Assembly (NCBI RefSeq): GCF_023091745.1
Contig: NC_068934.1
Location: forward strand, 18,430,434 to 18,494,433
DNA from: Budorcas taxicolor
Lineage: Eukaryota > Chordata > Mammalia > Artiodactyla > Bovidae
Reading direction: 5' to 3'
DNA: 64,000 bases
Shown here: positions 1-9,500 of the stretch, one piece after another
Numbering within the stretch: the first letter of the stretch is position 1
Layout of the letters: each line of letters begins with the position of its first letter
Notes under the pieces: model-generated
Told to the model about the DNA's origin: nothing
What the model saw: the letters and a program-made list of their open reading frames with translations, nothing else
Databases searched by the model: none
Program-made: the position numbers and the translations under genes

Positions 1-386
1 TTATCCTAACAGGTGGCCACAGAATCCCTCTCTGAAAAGGAGTTGCCTTTGTTTGGGAAAAAAACCTTGATAAGCTCTTGGGTGGAAGAAGAGGCTAGGA
101 GCAGAAAGTGCTCTGAAATTGCTCTGCTTGTGGAAGAGATTTGTTGATTCAGAGAGTAAGGGGAGACCAGGGAAATGGTGAGATTGGTACTGCACAAGGA
201 AAGGGCAAAGCGGGGAAGCTAGGGCCAGGCTGCCTTTAAAGGGTTTGCTATGTGACCCTCAGCTCTTCAGTCAAGTATTGTGTATTCATAAATACCGTGT
301 ATGAGCAGATCTGCCTGGAAACCAGTGAATAAGCAGAATTTCCCATCTGGATTATGAGGTGAGAATATAAGCCACAACTAAGGAAG
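1..386. other. Intergenic stretch, nothing recognised
   Basis: AT-balanced sequence before the Tigger1 copy. I see no splice-flanked coding stretch, RNA gene or repeat I can name. The short ORFs crossing the left edge have no recognisable protein signature. Confidence 0.5.
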
Positions 387-388
387 TA

Positions 389-3076
389 CAGGCTTACCTC
401 AAAAATATTTGGGGTCGGTTCCAGACCACCACAATAAAACAAATATTGTAGTAAAGCAATCCCATGAATTTTGGGTTTCCCAGGGCATATAAAATTTATC
501 TTAACACTATGCTGTAGTCTATCGTGCAATGGTATTATGTCTAAAAAAAAGATGTACATACCTTAATTTTTAAATACTTTATTACTAAAAAGGCTAACCA
601 TCATCTACAACTTTTTGCTGATGGAGGGTTTTGCCTTGATGTTGATGGCTGCTGACCAATCAAGGTGGTGGTTGCTGAAGGTTGGGGTGGCTGTGGCAAT
701 TTCTTAAAATAAAACAGTGAAATTTGCTGCATCAATTGGCTCTTCCTTTCACAAACAATTTCTCTGTATCGTGCAAAGATGAACTTTTTTCAAAACTGAA
801 GTCAATCCTTTCAAACCCTGCTGCTGCTGCTGCTTTATCAACTAAGTTTATGTACAATTCTGTCTTTTCTTGTCTCTCTGACAATATTCACAACATCATC
901 ACCAGGAGTAGTTTCCATCTCAAGACTTGCTCATCCATAAGAAGCAACTCATCTGTTAAAGTCTTATGATGAGATTGCAGCAATTTGGTTATATCTTCAG
1001 GCCCCAGTTCTAAATCTAATTCCCTTGCTATTTCCACGTCTGCAGTTACTTCTTCCTCTGAAGTCTTGAACCCATGAAAGCCATCCATAAGGGTTGGAGT
1101 CAACTTCCTCCAAACTCCTGTTAATGTTGATATTTTTACTTCTTCCCATGAAATATGAATGTTCTTAATGGCATCTAGAACAGTGAATCCTTTTGAGAAG
1201 ATTTTCAATTGAATCGGCCCAGATTCATCAGAGGAATCACTATCTGTAGCATTTACAGCCTTAAGAAATGTATTTCTTAAACAATAAGATTTGAAAGACA
1301 AAGTTACTCCCTGATCCATGGGCTGTAGATGGGATGTTGTTTGAGCAGGCATGAGAACAGGAATCTTGTTGCAGATCTCCATCAGGGCTCATAGGTGATC
1401 GGGTGCATTGTCAATGAGAAGTCATATTTTGAAAGAAATTTTTTTTTAGCAGTAGGTCACAACAATGTGCTTAAAAGACGAGTAAACCATGTTGTCACCC
1501 AGGTTTTATTGTTCTATTTATAGAGGATGGGCAGACTAGGTTTAGCATGATTCTTAAGGGTCCGAGGATTTTCAGAATGGTAAATGAGCACTGGCATCCG
1601 CTTAAAGTCACTAGCTGCATTCGACTCTAACAAGAGAATCAGCCTGTCCTTTGAAATCTGGAACTGACTTCTCTTCTCTAGCTATGAAAGTTCTAGATGA
1701 TGTCTTCTTTTAATATAAGGTTATTCTGTCTACTTTGAAAATCTGTTTTTTGGTATAGCCACCTTTATTATCTCAGCTAGATCTCCTGGATAACTTACTG
1801 CAGCTCCTACATCAGCACTTGCTGTTTTATCTTGCTCTTTTATGTTATGGAGACAACTCCGTTCCTTAAACATCATGGACCAACCTCTGCTAGCTTCAAA
1901 CTCTTCAGCAGGTTCCTCACCTCTCTCAGCTTTCATGGAATTGAAGAAAGTTAGAGACTTGCTCTGGACTAGGGTATGCCTTAAGGGAATGTTGTGGCTA
2001 TTTTAACCTTTTATCCAAACCACTAAAACTTCCTCCATAACAGCAATAAAGTTTGGTTTCTCATCATTTGTGTAGCAGTTTTAATGTCCTTCAAGAACTT
2101 TTCCTTTGTATTCACAATGTGGCCCACTGGTGCAAAAGGAAGACTTTGACATGCCCACCTCACTAAGCTTCATCATTTCTAGATTTTGATTTAAAGCAAG
2201 AGATGTGTGACTCATCCTTTCACCTGCACACTCAGAGGCCTTTGTAGAGTTATTAATTGGCCTAATTTCAATATTATTGTGTCTCAGGAAATAGGAGAGA
2301 GACAGAGGAATGACCAGTTGGTGGCGCAGTCAGAACACACAACATTTATCCATTTAATTTACCATCTTCTATGGGCATGGCTAGTGGCACACCAAAACAA
2401 TTGCGATAGTAAAGTTGGAGCCCAAGATAGGAGCCACTCCAAAATGGGCCTCGATGGCATACTAGTTATTTTGAATTAAAGTTACATAAGAAACAGCCAA
2501 TGTAGGTGGACACTCTGAGGCTCCCTTCTGTTTCCCTGAAAGCAGGAAAGAAATCTTTCCCATGCAAAAGGTGTGCTCCTTGCATTGGCAGACACTCTGA
2601 CTGCCAAAGATAGGGAATTCGGAGCCAAGAAGCCTATAATATAAATAAACCTGTTACTTCTTTAATTTACTATCCCAAGTCCAAGCTCTGTTTACTTTCT
2701 TCACTAATTGGGCACCCAAAACCTAAGTTTCTTAGTCCTGTCAATTCCTCACAAATTTAGTTTTTTGCTTTCCCTTTTTGTCTAAAAAGCAGGAAAGTCT
2801 CCTGTGTGGCCACTTCTTAGGTCCCATTTCTATGGGACCTCCATGTGCATGAATTAAAATTGGCTTTTTTTTCTTCTGTTAAGCTGTCTTTTGTCAATTC
2901 TGTTATTAGTCCAGCCACAAGAACTCAAGAAGCATGGAGGGGAAAATGCTCCCTCTCCCCAACAGTAACATTAAAAATCATTGATCACAAATCACCATGA
3001 CAAATGCAATAATAAAAAGGTATGAAATATTGCAATACTAAAATGTGACAAGGAGTTGGGAAAATGGCACAAAATC
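389..3076 (-). mobile_element. Tigger1-type (pogo/TcMar) DNA transposon, decayed, interrupted by an LTR
   Basis: The left end reads CAGGCTTACCTC directly after a TA dinucleotide (387-388), as expected of a TA-targeting mariner/Tigger end. From there the sequence follows the wording of the Tigger1 consensus, as I remember it, in reverse orientation. On the minus strand a 164-codon remnant (1382-888) holds the late catalytic-domain part of a pogo-type transposase (TSHLQPMDQGV; FTVLDAIKNI; EVKISTLTGVW). A second fragment lies near 1936-1730. The coding frame is broken by many stops and small deletions. The body runs to about 2412, is interrupted at 2413-2964, and resumes at 2965 to about 3076, where the right terminal repeat appears truncated. 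It is inactive and shared by placental mammals. Confidence 0.85.
2413..2964 (+). mobile_element. Solitary ERV LTR-like element inserted in Tigger1
   Basis: About 550 bp of non-Tigger sequence splits the Tigger1 copy. It is bounded by GTAA on both sides (2409-2412 and 2965-2968), ends in CA, has an AATAAA at 2644-2649, and has a U5-like tail. No internal viral genes are present, so it looks like a recombined solo LTR. The family was not identified. Sequence resuming the Tigger1 wording on both flanks is the main support. Confidence 0.65.
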
Positions 3077-3420
3077 TCCCCAGGTTTGAAATCTACTCAT
3101 TCTGGGTGGTAAACTGTGGGGAAAAAAAGAGTGATTCCGGTAGGAGAGACTTGGGTTGGAATCATGTTCCAGACACACATGCCATTCAACAAATATTGAG
3201 TGCATATGTTGTAGCGGCTGCTCTGCCAGTTTTGAGTGAAAACAGACAAGGTCCCTGCCCTCATGGTATGAAAACCTAATGGGAAATTAGATAATCACAC
3301 AAATAAATGTAAAATTGCCCTCAGCGGACAGGTGCTTAAAGCAAGGACAGGGAAGGTTTTCCTGGGAAAGTGTTCTTGATCTAAGACCTAAAGAATGGAG
3401 AGATATCTAGCTTAAAGAGA

Positions 3421-3560
3421 AATTAAAAACAAGACAATAGGCCCAAAATGGAATCACTTATGCTAAGCTCCACATCATCAAAATAAGACTTAACTAAACA
3501 CATTATTGACCAGAGACAGAAATCAACTTGTTTTTAGAGTGATACAATTAACATCACCGT
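3421..3560. repeat. Possible ERV LTR fragment (5' part)
   Basis: The wording resembles a mammalian ERV-type LTR and may belong with the similar-looking block at 4040-4360, with unrelated sequence between them. I could not name the family, and this is tentative. Confidence 0.3.
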
Positions 3561-3699
3561 GCAAAGTTGTTAGAGCTTAAAGGTGATCAGTAGTTCATTA
3601 TACAACTTATGATTCATTATTATTCATTTTTTGCTCCATTAGGTTTTTGTTCCAATCTTGTGTATATTGTAAATGCAAGTTTATTACCTTAAAATTTTC

Positions 3700-3975
3700 A
3701 AAAATGACATACCACAAAATTTTGAGTGAAGAAAAATTTTTCAGTGAATTTTATGCAGATACTTTCTCTGATTGTCCAAGCAACATAAATACCTAGTGCC
3801 TCAGAATATAGTTCTGATTCAGATGATGTGAATATTAGAACAAGAAACAGACAAAAAAATCTCAGTGATTGATTCTGATATGGAAAGTGAAAATAAAATT
3901 CACAGTGCTGAAGAAGACTTTACAGGTGTGTCAGGTAAACTACTGAATGTAATAACCCACAAAGTGTTGGTGAAA
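3700..3975 (+). pseudogene. Possible piggyBac-like transposase N-terminus, degraded
   Basis: Read across three frames, the stretch gives an acidic serine-rich leader followed by SSDSDDVNIRTRNRQKN and VIDSDMESENK. Acidic Ser/Asp runs with a basic KRQK-like patch occur in the N-termini of piggyBac-derived transposases. Stops and frameshifts interrupt it everywhere and no catalytic region follows. It could equally be another low-complexity acidic coding remnant, so the assignment is an inference. Confidence 0.3.
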
Positions 3976-4039
3976 TAACAGAATTAATTTTTGGCTGGTC
4001 AAAATAAAAATCACCGGCCACAGCCATTAGTTTCTGCAA

Positions 4040-4360
4040 AAATCCCCCAGTTGATATAGTTACAGTTTTGTCCTCCCAGAAATGGAATTGAAAACCAGAA
4101 AATCAGGAATCACTGTATCATTAGGTGAGTAATCTTCCTGACAACCCCCTGGCATTCCCTATAGGAAAATAAACCTTGCAATAACCAATCTGCTTTTTTG
4201 CCTAGCATAATTTCTTTGTTCTTGCTCCCCTCTGCCTATAACAGTCATCTTTTCCATATAGCTCTTCAGAATTCCTTTCTATCTGCCAGATAGATGCTGC
4301 TTGACTCATAAATCACTGAATAAAACCAATATGATCTTTGAGACTTTTTCAGTTGAATTT
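4040..4360 (+). repeat. ERV LTR-like fragment
   Basis: It contains a C-rich pre-poly(A) region, a GAATAAAACC signal near 4317-4326 and a short U5-like tail ending near a T-run, which is the layout of a mammalian ERV1-type LTR 3' half. The family is not certain. Confidence 0.4.
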
Positions 4361-4379
4361 TTTTTTAATTTTATTTTTC

Positions 4380-4600
4380 AACCGGGAGAATAAAGAACAT
4401 TCCAAATAGAGGGAAAGAATGTGTAAAGGTGCAGTGACAGGAGGGAACATGACATGTACTAGAAGTTGAAAGCAAGTCAGTTAGGCTAGACAAGAGAATA
4501 GAAGGTGGAGAGGAGTGGATGTCATCAAAGAAGTCAAATGGATAGGATTTGGCAATAGCAGTTAGAAACACTTTAACTGGAAGGAGCAGACTATCTGACA
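4380..4600 (+). repeat. Old mammalian interspersed repeat (unnamed family)
   Basis: The wording (GGTGCAGTGACAGGAGGGAA, then AAGTCAGTTAGGCTAGA) matches a diverged mammalian family that also appears at 9870-10130, 29590-29830, 45960-46480 and 50030-50240, and inverted near 47960-48250. I recognise the family wording but cannot name it safely. Confidence 0.35.
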
Positions 4601-5024
4601 ATAGTGGCGCAGATACATAAGGATGATGATATGTGTGTATGTGTTTCCTCGCTTAATAAATTTCCTTAGACAATAAAAAGGTAAGAATAATTATGGAGGT
4701 AGACAGGATTTGTTTAGCAGCTCAGTGATGTCAGGGCCAGCATGATGTGCCTTTTCCTCAGAGTCCCATTCCATGCATCATGACCAAGTCTAAGGCAGGA
4801 AGAATGAAAAAAGGGGCAAAATCCATAACAACTGCCTCCTTTAGAAAGATTTAAAAGAAATCCTTTCCCAGAAACCTCCAGCAGACTTCTCTGTAAGTCC
4901 CACTAGACAGAACTGTGTCATCAGGCCACACCTAGCTTCCAGGGAAGCTGCAAGATAAACTGTTAAACTTTTCTAGACTCTTTAGAAGAAAAGGAAAAGG
5001 AAGAAGGGGAATTGGGAATGGGTA

Positions 5025-5685
5025 CTGAGTCCCATCACTTCATGGGAAATAGATGGGGAAACAGTGGAAACAGTGTCAGACTTTATTTTTTTGGGCTCCA
5101 AAATCACTGCAGATGGTGACTGCAGCCATGAAATTAAAAGACGCTTACTCCTTGGAAGAAAAGTTATGACCAACCTAGATAGCATATTCAAAAGCAGAGA
5201 CATTACTTTGCCGACTAAGGTCCGTCTAGTCAAGGCTATGGTTTTTCCTGTGGTCATGTATGGATGTGAGAGTTGGACTGTGAAGAAGGCTGAGCATCAA
5301 AGAATTGATGCTTTTGAACTGTGGTGTTGGAGAAGACTCTTGAGAGTCCCTTGGACTGCCAGGAGATCCAACCAATCCATCCTAAAGGAGATCAGCCCTG
5401 GGATTTCTTTGGAAGGAATGATGCTAAAGCTGAAACTCCAGTACTTTGGCCACCTCATGTGAAGAGTTGACTCAATGGAAAAGACTCTGATGCTGGGAGA
5501 GATTAGGGGCAGGAGAAGGGGACGACAGAGGATGAGATGGCTGGATGGCATCACTGACTCAATGGACGTGAGTCTGAGTGAACTCCGGGAGTTGGTGATG
5601 GACAGGGAGGCCTGGCGTGCTGCGATTCATGGGGTCGCAAAGAGTCGGACACAACTGAGCGACTGAACTGAACTGAACTGAGTTA
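5025..5685 (+). mobile_element. BovB (RTE) LINE, 5'-truncated 3' end
   Basis: It carries the C-terminal third of the BovB reverse-transcriptase polyprotein in one frame from 5064 to 5666 (motifs YGCESWTVKKAEH, FELWCWRRLLRVPW, RMRWLDGI), ending in the ACTGA pentamer tail typical of BovB. The frame is interrupted by one stop at 5460-5462, where the usual CGA arginine codon reads TGA, a typical CpG-decay change. The frame continues without shift afterwards, so this copy is relatively young. Confidence 0.9.
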
Positions 5686-5811
5686 GTAAGTTCACAGTGA
5701 GTTTGCAGGTAAGAGGCAGGGGAGGTGAACAAATGAAATGATTGCTGTCATTCTCTGAGTGGATAATACTGAAATATCACGAGTTCAGTTTTGGATACAC
5801 TGAGTGTGAGT

Positions 5812-6256
5812 TGTGTGGTAAACGGAATAATGGCCTCCAAAGATAACCATGTCCTAAACCCTGGAACTCATGACTATTACCTTAAATGGCAAACAGGATA
5901 TTGCAGATGTGATTGTGTTAAACATTTTGAGATGGGAGTACCCCAGATGCACTCACAGGTATCCTTATGAAAGGCAAGCAAGGGAGATATGAGTCTAAAA
6001 CATAACAGATGTGTCAGTAGAAGCAAGAGCTTAGAGTGATCCAAGGAAGGGATCAGGGAATACAGGCAACTTCTAAAAGCTGAAAAAGAAAAGATTCTCC
6101 TCTCAGAACCTCCACAAGGCACCAATGCTGATGTTGCTGTGACTTTTGCCTAGTGAGATTGATTTTAGATATCTGATCTCCAGAACTGTAGAAGAATAAA
6201 TTTTTGTTGTTTTAAGTTTGTGGTAATTTTTTACAGCAACCTAGGAAACCAAAATA
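5812..6256 (+). mobile_element. MaLR LTR (MLT1-type)
   Basis: It follows the MLT1 LTR wording over its whole length: ACGGAATAATGGCCTCCAAA at the start, the GATATTGCAGATGTGATT block, then the TGATCTCCAGAACTGTAGAA and GAATAAATTT poly(A) region, ending with GTTACAGCA-like sequence. It is an old solo LTR shared by eutherians. Confidence 0.8.
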
Positions 6257-6277
6257 AAGTGCCTTTAAAACATCTAA

Positions 6278-6380
6278 GAGGGACTTTCCTGGTGGTCCAG
6301 TGACTAAGACTGTGCTCCCGAAGCAAGAGGCCCCAGGTTTGATCTCTGGTCAGGGAACTAGATCCCATGTGCCATCTAAT
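6278..6380 (+). repeat. tRNA-derived SINE (CHR/SINE2 type) fragment
   Basis: It starts GGGACTTTCCTGGTGGTCCA and contains the A/B-box-like block GGTTTGATCTCTGGTCAGG, the head of a cetartiodactyl tRNA-Glu-derived SINE. It abuts a BovB fragment. Confidence 0.75.
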
Positions 6381-7025
6381 CGCATCACTTTGTGGCAAAT
6401 AGATAGGAAAAAATGGAAACAGCAACAAACTTTATTTTTCTGGGTTCTAAAATCCCTGTGGGTGGTGACTGCAGCCATGAAATTAAAAAACATTTCCTTC
6501 CTCCTTGGAAGGAAACTATGACAAACCTAGAACAGCCTATTGAAAAGCAGAGGCATCATTTTGGTGACAAAGGTCCTTATAGTTAAAGCTATGGTTTTTC
6601 CAGTAGTCATGTATGGATGTGAGAGTTGGACCATAAAGCAGGCTGAGGGCTGAAGAATTGATGATTTTGAACTGTGGTGCTGGAGAAGACTCTTGAGGCT
6701 CCCTTGGACAGCAAGGAGATCCAACCAGTCCATCCTAAAGAAAATCAGTCCTGAATATTCATTGAAAGGACTGATTCTGAAGCTGAAGCTTCAATACTTT
6801 GGCCACCTGAAGCAAAGAGCTGACTCATTGGAAAAGACTCTAATGCTGGGAAAGACTGAAGACAGGAGGAGAAGGGGATGGCAGAGGACAAAATGGTTGG
6901 ATGGCATTACCAACTCAATGGACATGAGTTTGAGCAAACTCCAGGAGATAGTGAAGGAAAGGGAAACCTGGCATGCTGCAGTCCATGGGGTTGCAAAGAG
7001 TTGGACATGACTGAGTGACTGAACA
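6380..7025 (+). mobile_element. BovB LINE 3' end, older copy
   Basis: Same region of BovB as at 5025-5685 but more diverged: the reading frame is in pieces, with 6693-7010 still giving RSNQSILKKISPEYSLKG and KWLDGITNSMDMSLSKLQEI. It ends at a TGACTGAGTGACTGAACAATAA tail. Confidence 0.85.
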
Positions 7026-7119
7026 ATAAAGAGATGGCAGGTAGGCAGTTGGAGGTGAGAGAAAAGGGCTGGGCCTGAGATATAAATTTGAGTGTCGTAT
7101 TCATGTGGGGACAGGGAAG

Positions 7120-7185
7120 TCTGGTGTATTGCAGTATGGGGTTGCAAAGAGTAGGATGCAACTTAGTGACTGAATAACAATTCAC
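7120..7185 (+). repeat. BovA/BovB tail fragment
   Basis: A short diverged copy of the common BovA/BovB 3' sequence (GGGGTTGCAAAGAGTAGGA, then TTAGTGACTGAATAACAA). Confidence 0.55.
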
Positions 7186-7279
7186 ATGGGTGGAATTTGA
7201 AGTTGAGAGAGGGCATACACTCATATGAGGAGAGTGACACTGTCACCTACCTGCTGTTCATCTTTCAGCAAGGTACTTC

Positions 7280-7425
7280 TGAAACATTGTTTATTGAACA
7301 TTTATTCTGTCCTGGCATCATATCAAGCAATTTATGTGTTCTCATTTAATCCTCACCACCACTCAAGGAAGAAGACACCACTTTTATCTCTTAGTTACTA
7401 AAAAGGAAAACTGGGTTTAGAAAGT
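7280..7425 (+). repeat. MIR-like SINE
   Basis: The wording TTTAATCCTCACCACCACTC followed by a degenerate GAGGAAACTG-type block is the 3' half of a mammalian-wide interspersed repeat. Confidence 0.6.
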
Positions 7426-7478
7426 TAGTCATTCGGGGGGCGGGATAAATTGGGAGATTGGGATTGACATATACACAC

Positions 7479-7751
7479 TGCTGCTGCTGCTAAGTCACTT
7501 CAGTCGTGTCCGACTCTCTGTGACCCCACAAATGGCAGCCCACCAGGCTCCACTGTCCCTGGGATTCTCCAGGCAAGAACACTGGAGTGGGTTGCCATTT
7601 CCTTCTCCAAAGCATGAAAATGAAAAGTGAAAGTGAAGTCACTCAGTCGTGTCCGACTCTCAGTGACCCAATGGACTGCAGCCTTCCAAGCTCCTCTGTC
7701 CATGGCATTTTCCAGGCAAGAGTACTGGAGTGGGGTGCCATTGCCTTCTCC
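7479..7751 (-). repeat. Bov-A2 SINE with exact 12-bp target duplication
   Basis: Two BovA monomers in tandem on the minus strand, beginning on the plus strand with GCTGCTGCTGCTAAGTCACT. It is flanked by a perfect duplication ACATATACACAC at 7467-7478 and 7752-7763, so both insertion boundaries are known to the base. It sits directly beside the tail of the BovB copy at 7764. Confidence 0.92.
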
Positions 7752-7763
7752 ACATATACACAC

Positions 7764-8448
7764 TCAGTTCAGTTCAGTTCAGTCGCTCAGTCATGTCCGA
7801 CTCTTTGAGACTCCATGAATCACAGCACGCCAGGCCTCCCTGTCCATCACCAACTCCCAGAGTTCACTCAAACTCACGTCCATCGAATCGGTGATGCCAT
7901 CCAGCCATCTCATCCTCTGTCGTCCCCTTTTCCTCCTGCCCCCAATCCCTCCCAGCATCAGGGTCTTTTCCAATGAGTCAACTCTTCGCATGAGGTGGCC
8001 AAAGTACTGGAGTTTCAGCTTTAGCATCATTCCTTCCAAAGGACACCTAGGGCTGATCTCCTTTAGAATGGACTGGTTGGATCTCCTTGCAGTCCAAGGG
8101 ACTCTCAAAAGTCTTCTCCAACACCACAGTTCAAAAGCATCAATTCTTTGGCACTCAGCCCTCTTCACAGTCCAACTCTCTCATCCATATGTGACCACTG
8201 GAAAAACCATAGCCTTGACTAGCTGGACCTTAGTCGGCAAAGTAATATGCTTTTGAATATGCTATCTAGGTTGGTCATAACTTTTCTTCCAAGGAGTAAG
8301 CGTCTTTTAATTTCATGGCTGCAGTCACCATCTGCAGTGATTTTGGAGCCCCCAAATATAAAGTCTGACACTGTTTCCACTGTTTTCCCCATCTATTTCC
8401 CATGAAGTGATGGGACCGGATGCCATGATCTTCGTTTTCTGAATGTTG
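7764..8448 (-). mobile_element. BovB LINE 3' end
   Basis: A minus-strand BovB fragment: a TCAGT pentamer tail at 7764-7790, then the reverse-transcriptase C-terminal region, with an open 125-codon frame from 8168 to 7791 (FELWCWRRLLRVPWTARRSN). The upstream part ends at the GCATCCGGTCCCATCACTTC-type block and a short stretch before 8448. It is 5'-truncated. Confidence 0.9.
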
Positions 8449-8636
8449 AGCACTACTGTGTATAAAATAGATAACAAGGACCTACTGTATAGCACAGAGA
8501 GCTCTACTCAGTACTCACTAGTGACCTAAAAAGGAAGGGAATCTAAAAGAGTGGATATATGTATAACTGATTCACTTTGCTCTACAGCAGAAACTAACCC
8601 ATTGTAAATCAACTGTACTCTAACAAGAAAAAAAAT
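8448..8636 (+). mobile_element. Ruminant L1 3' end
   Basis: The L1 3'-UTR wording ACCTACTGTATAGCACAGAG, TGATTCACTTTGCTCTACAG and TTGTAAATCAACTGTACTC is followed by an A-rich tail. Only the last 190 bp remain. Confidence 0.8.
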
Positions 8637-8639
8637 TTA

Positions 8640-9120
8640 TAAGGCATTTGTCCAACATCAGACAGTACACAAGGGAAACAAGACTAGCTCCATTCTTTGT
8701 CCCTCGGCTCTTTTGGCCCGGGTATCAGCAGTATCCACTGTAGGACTTTGTAAGACCTACTGAGAATCTGAACTTTAGCAAGGCCCCAAGAGTACACAAA
8801 GAAGAAGCACTAGAGTTGAGTCAGGCTTCACAGCAGGCTCCCCTCAGGCAGGTGCCTTCCCCAAGCTTTCCCGTCGGAATCTCTGCCAGGCCATTTTCTG
8901 CCTGGAGCTAATAATATTCTAGGTGTTCACATTAGGTGCCTCGAATATCCTGAGCTACTTTTATGCACTATCACTCTGGGATTACAATTCTTTCCATTAG
9001 TACGTGAACGGCTCTACGAAAAAATACAGTTTTCTCTCAGCTAGGTTTCCCAACGACAGGCAAAATCGACAACCAGAGCAGACACTCAACAACTTTGTGA
9101 ACCAAAACAGAAAAACAGCC
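8640..9120. other. Unique intergenic sequence upstream of the ALG8 promoter
   Basis: No repeat or coding stretch recognised. It becomes progressively GC-rich toward the CpG island. It may hold distal promoter elements, but I can point to none. Confidence 0.4.
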
Positions 9121-9500
9121 TGTGGAACTTGTCGCTCTGGAAACCGCGCAGACTCTGGGAGGCTGTCGGGGCGGGGAAGGAGGCGGGGCGGTGAGAGCGG
9201 GAGGTTTAAACGCCCCAGCTCCGGCCTCCCTCTACCCAGCGGCTGAGCGGCTAGGCGCATGCGCGCAGCTCGCGGGCGCCGCCTCCGAGGGCCCCCCGCA
9301 TGCGCGGGGCGGTGCGGGCGGGTCTAGTTGATTGAAAGCTGGCGGCGCCGTAGCAATGGCGGCTCTCGGGATCGCGACCGGCGGTAGCAATTGGTTTTCG
9401 GCTTTGGCGCTCGGGGTGACGCTCCTCAAATGCCTTCTCATCCCTACCTAGTAAGGGACCCACACGACCCGGGGCTGGGCGGGGAGGCCCGTCGGTTAGG
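9120..9500 (+). promoter_or_regulatory. ALG8: ALG8 CpG-island promoter with two NRF-1 palindromes, GC box and YY1-like start
   Basis: A dense CpG, TATA-less region surrounds the ALG8 start codon. A GC box lies at about 9181-9191 (GGCGGGGCGG). A perfect NRF-1-type palindrome, GCGCATGCGC, lies at 9255-9264, and a second palindrome centred on GCATGCGC lies at 9296-9307. The start codon itself sits in CAATGGCGGC (9354-9363), a YY1-like motif often found just downstream of TATA-less starts. Transcription probably begins between 9264 and 9350. No gene is seen on the opposite strand here, so a divergent partner is not supported. Confidence 0.75.

Noticed and set aside
888..1382. 164-codon minus-strand ORF as a possible gene
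   Set aside because: It is the decayed transposase of the Tigger1 copy; the frame is broken on both sides and matches a transposon end.
5064..5666. Reverse-transcriptase-like ORFs at several places as genes
   Set aside because: All are 5'-truncated BovB LINE copies ending in the ACTGA/TCAGT pentamer tail; none has an intact N-terminal part.
9120..9360. Bidirectional promoter with a divergent gene left of ALG8
   Set aside because: No exon-like or conserved coding sequence is visible on the minus strand in 1-9120; the known neighbour KCTD21 is not in the window.
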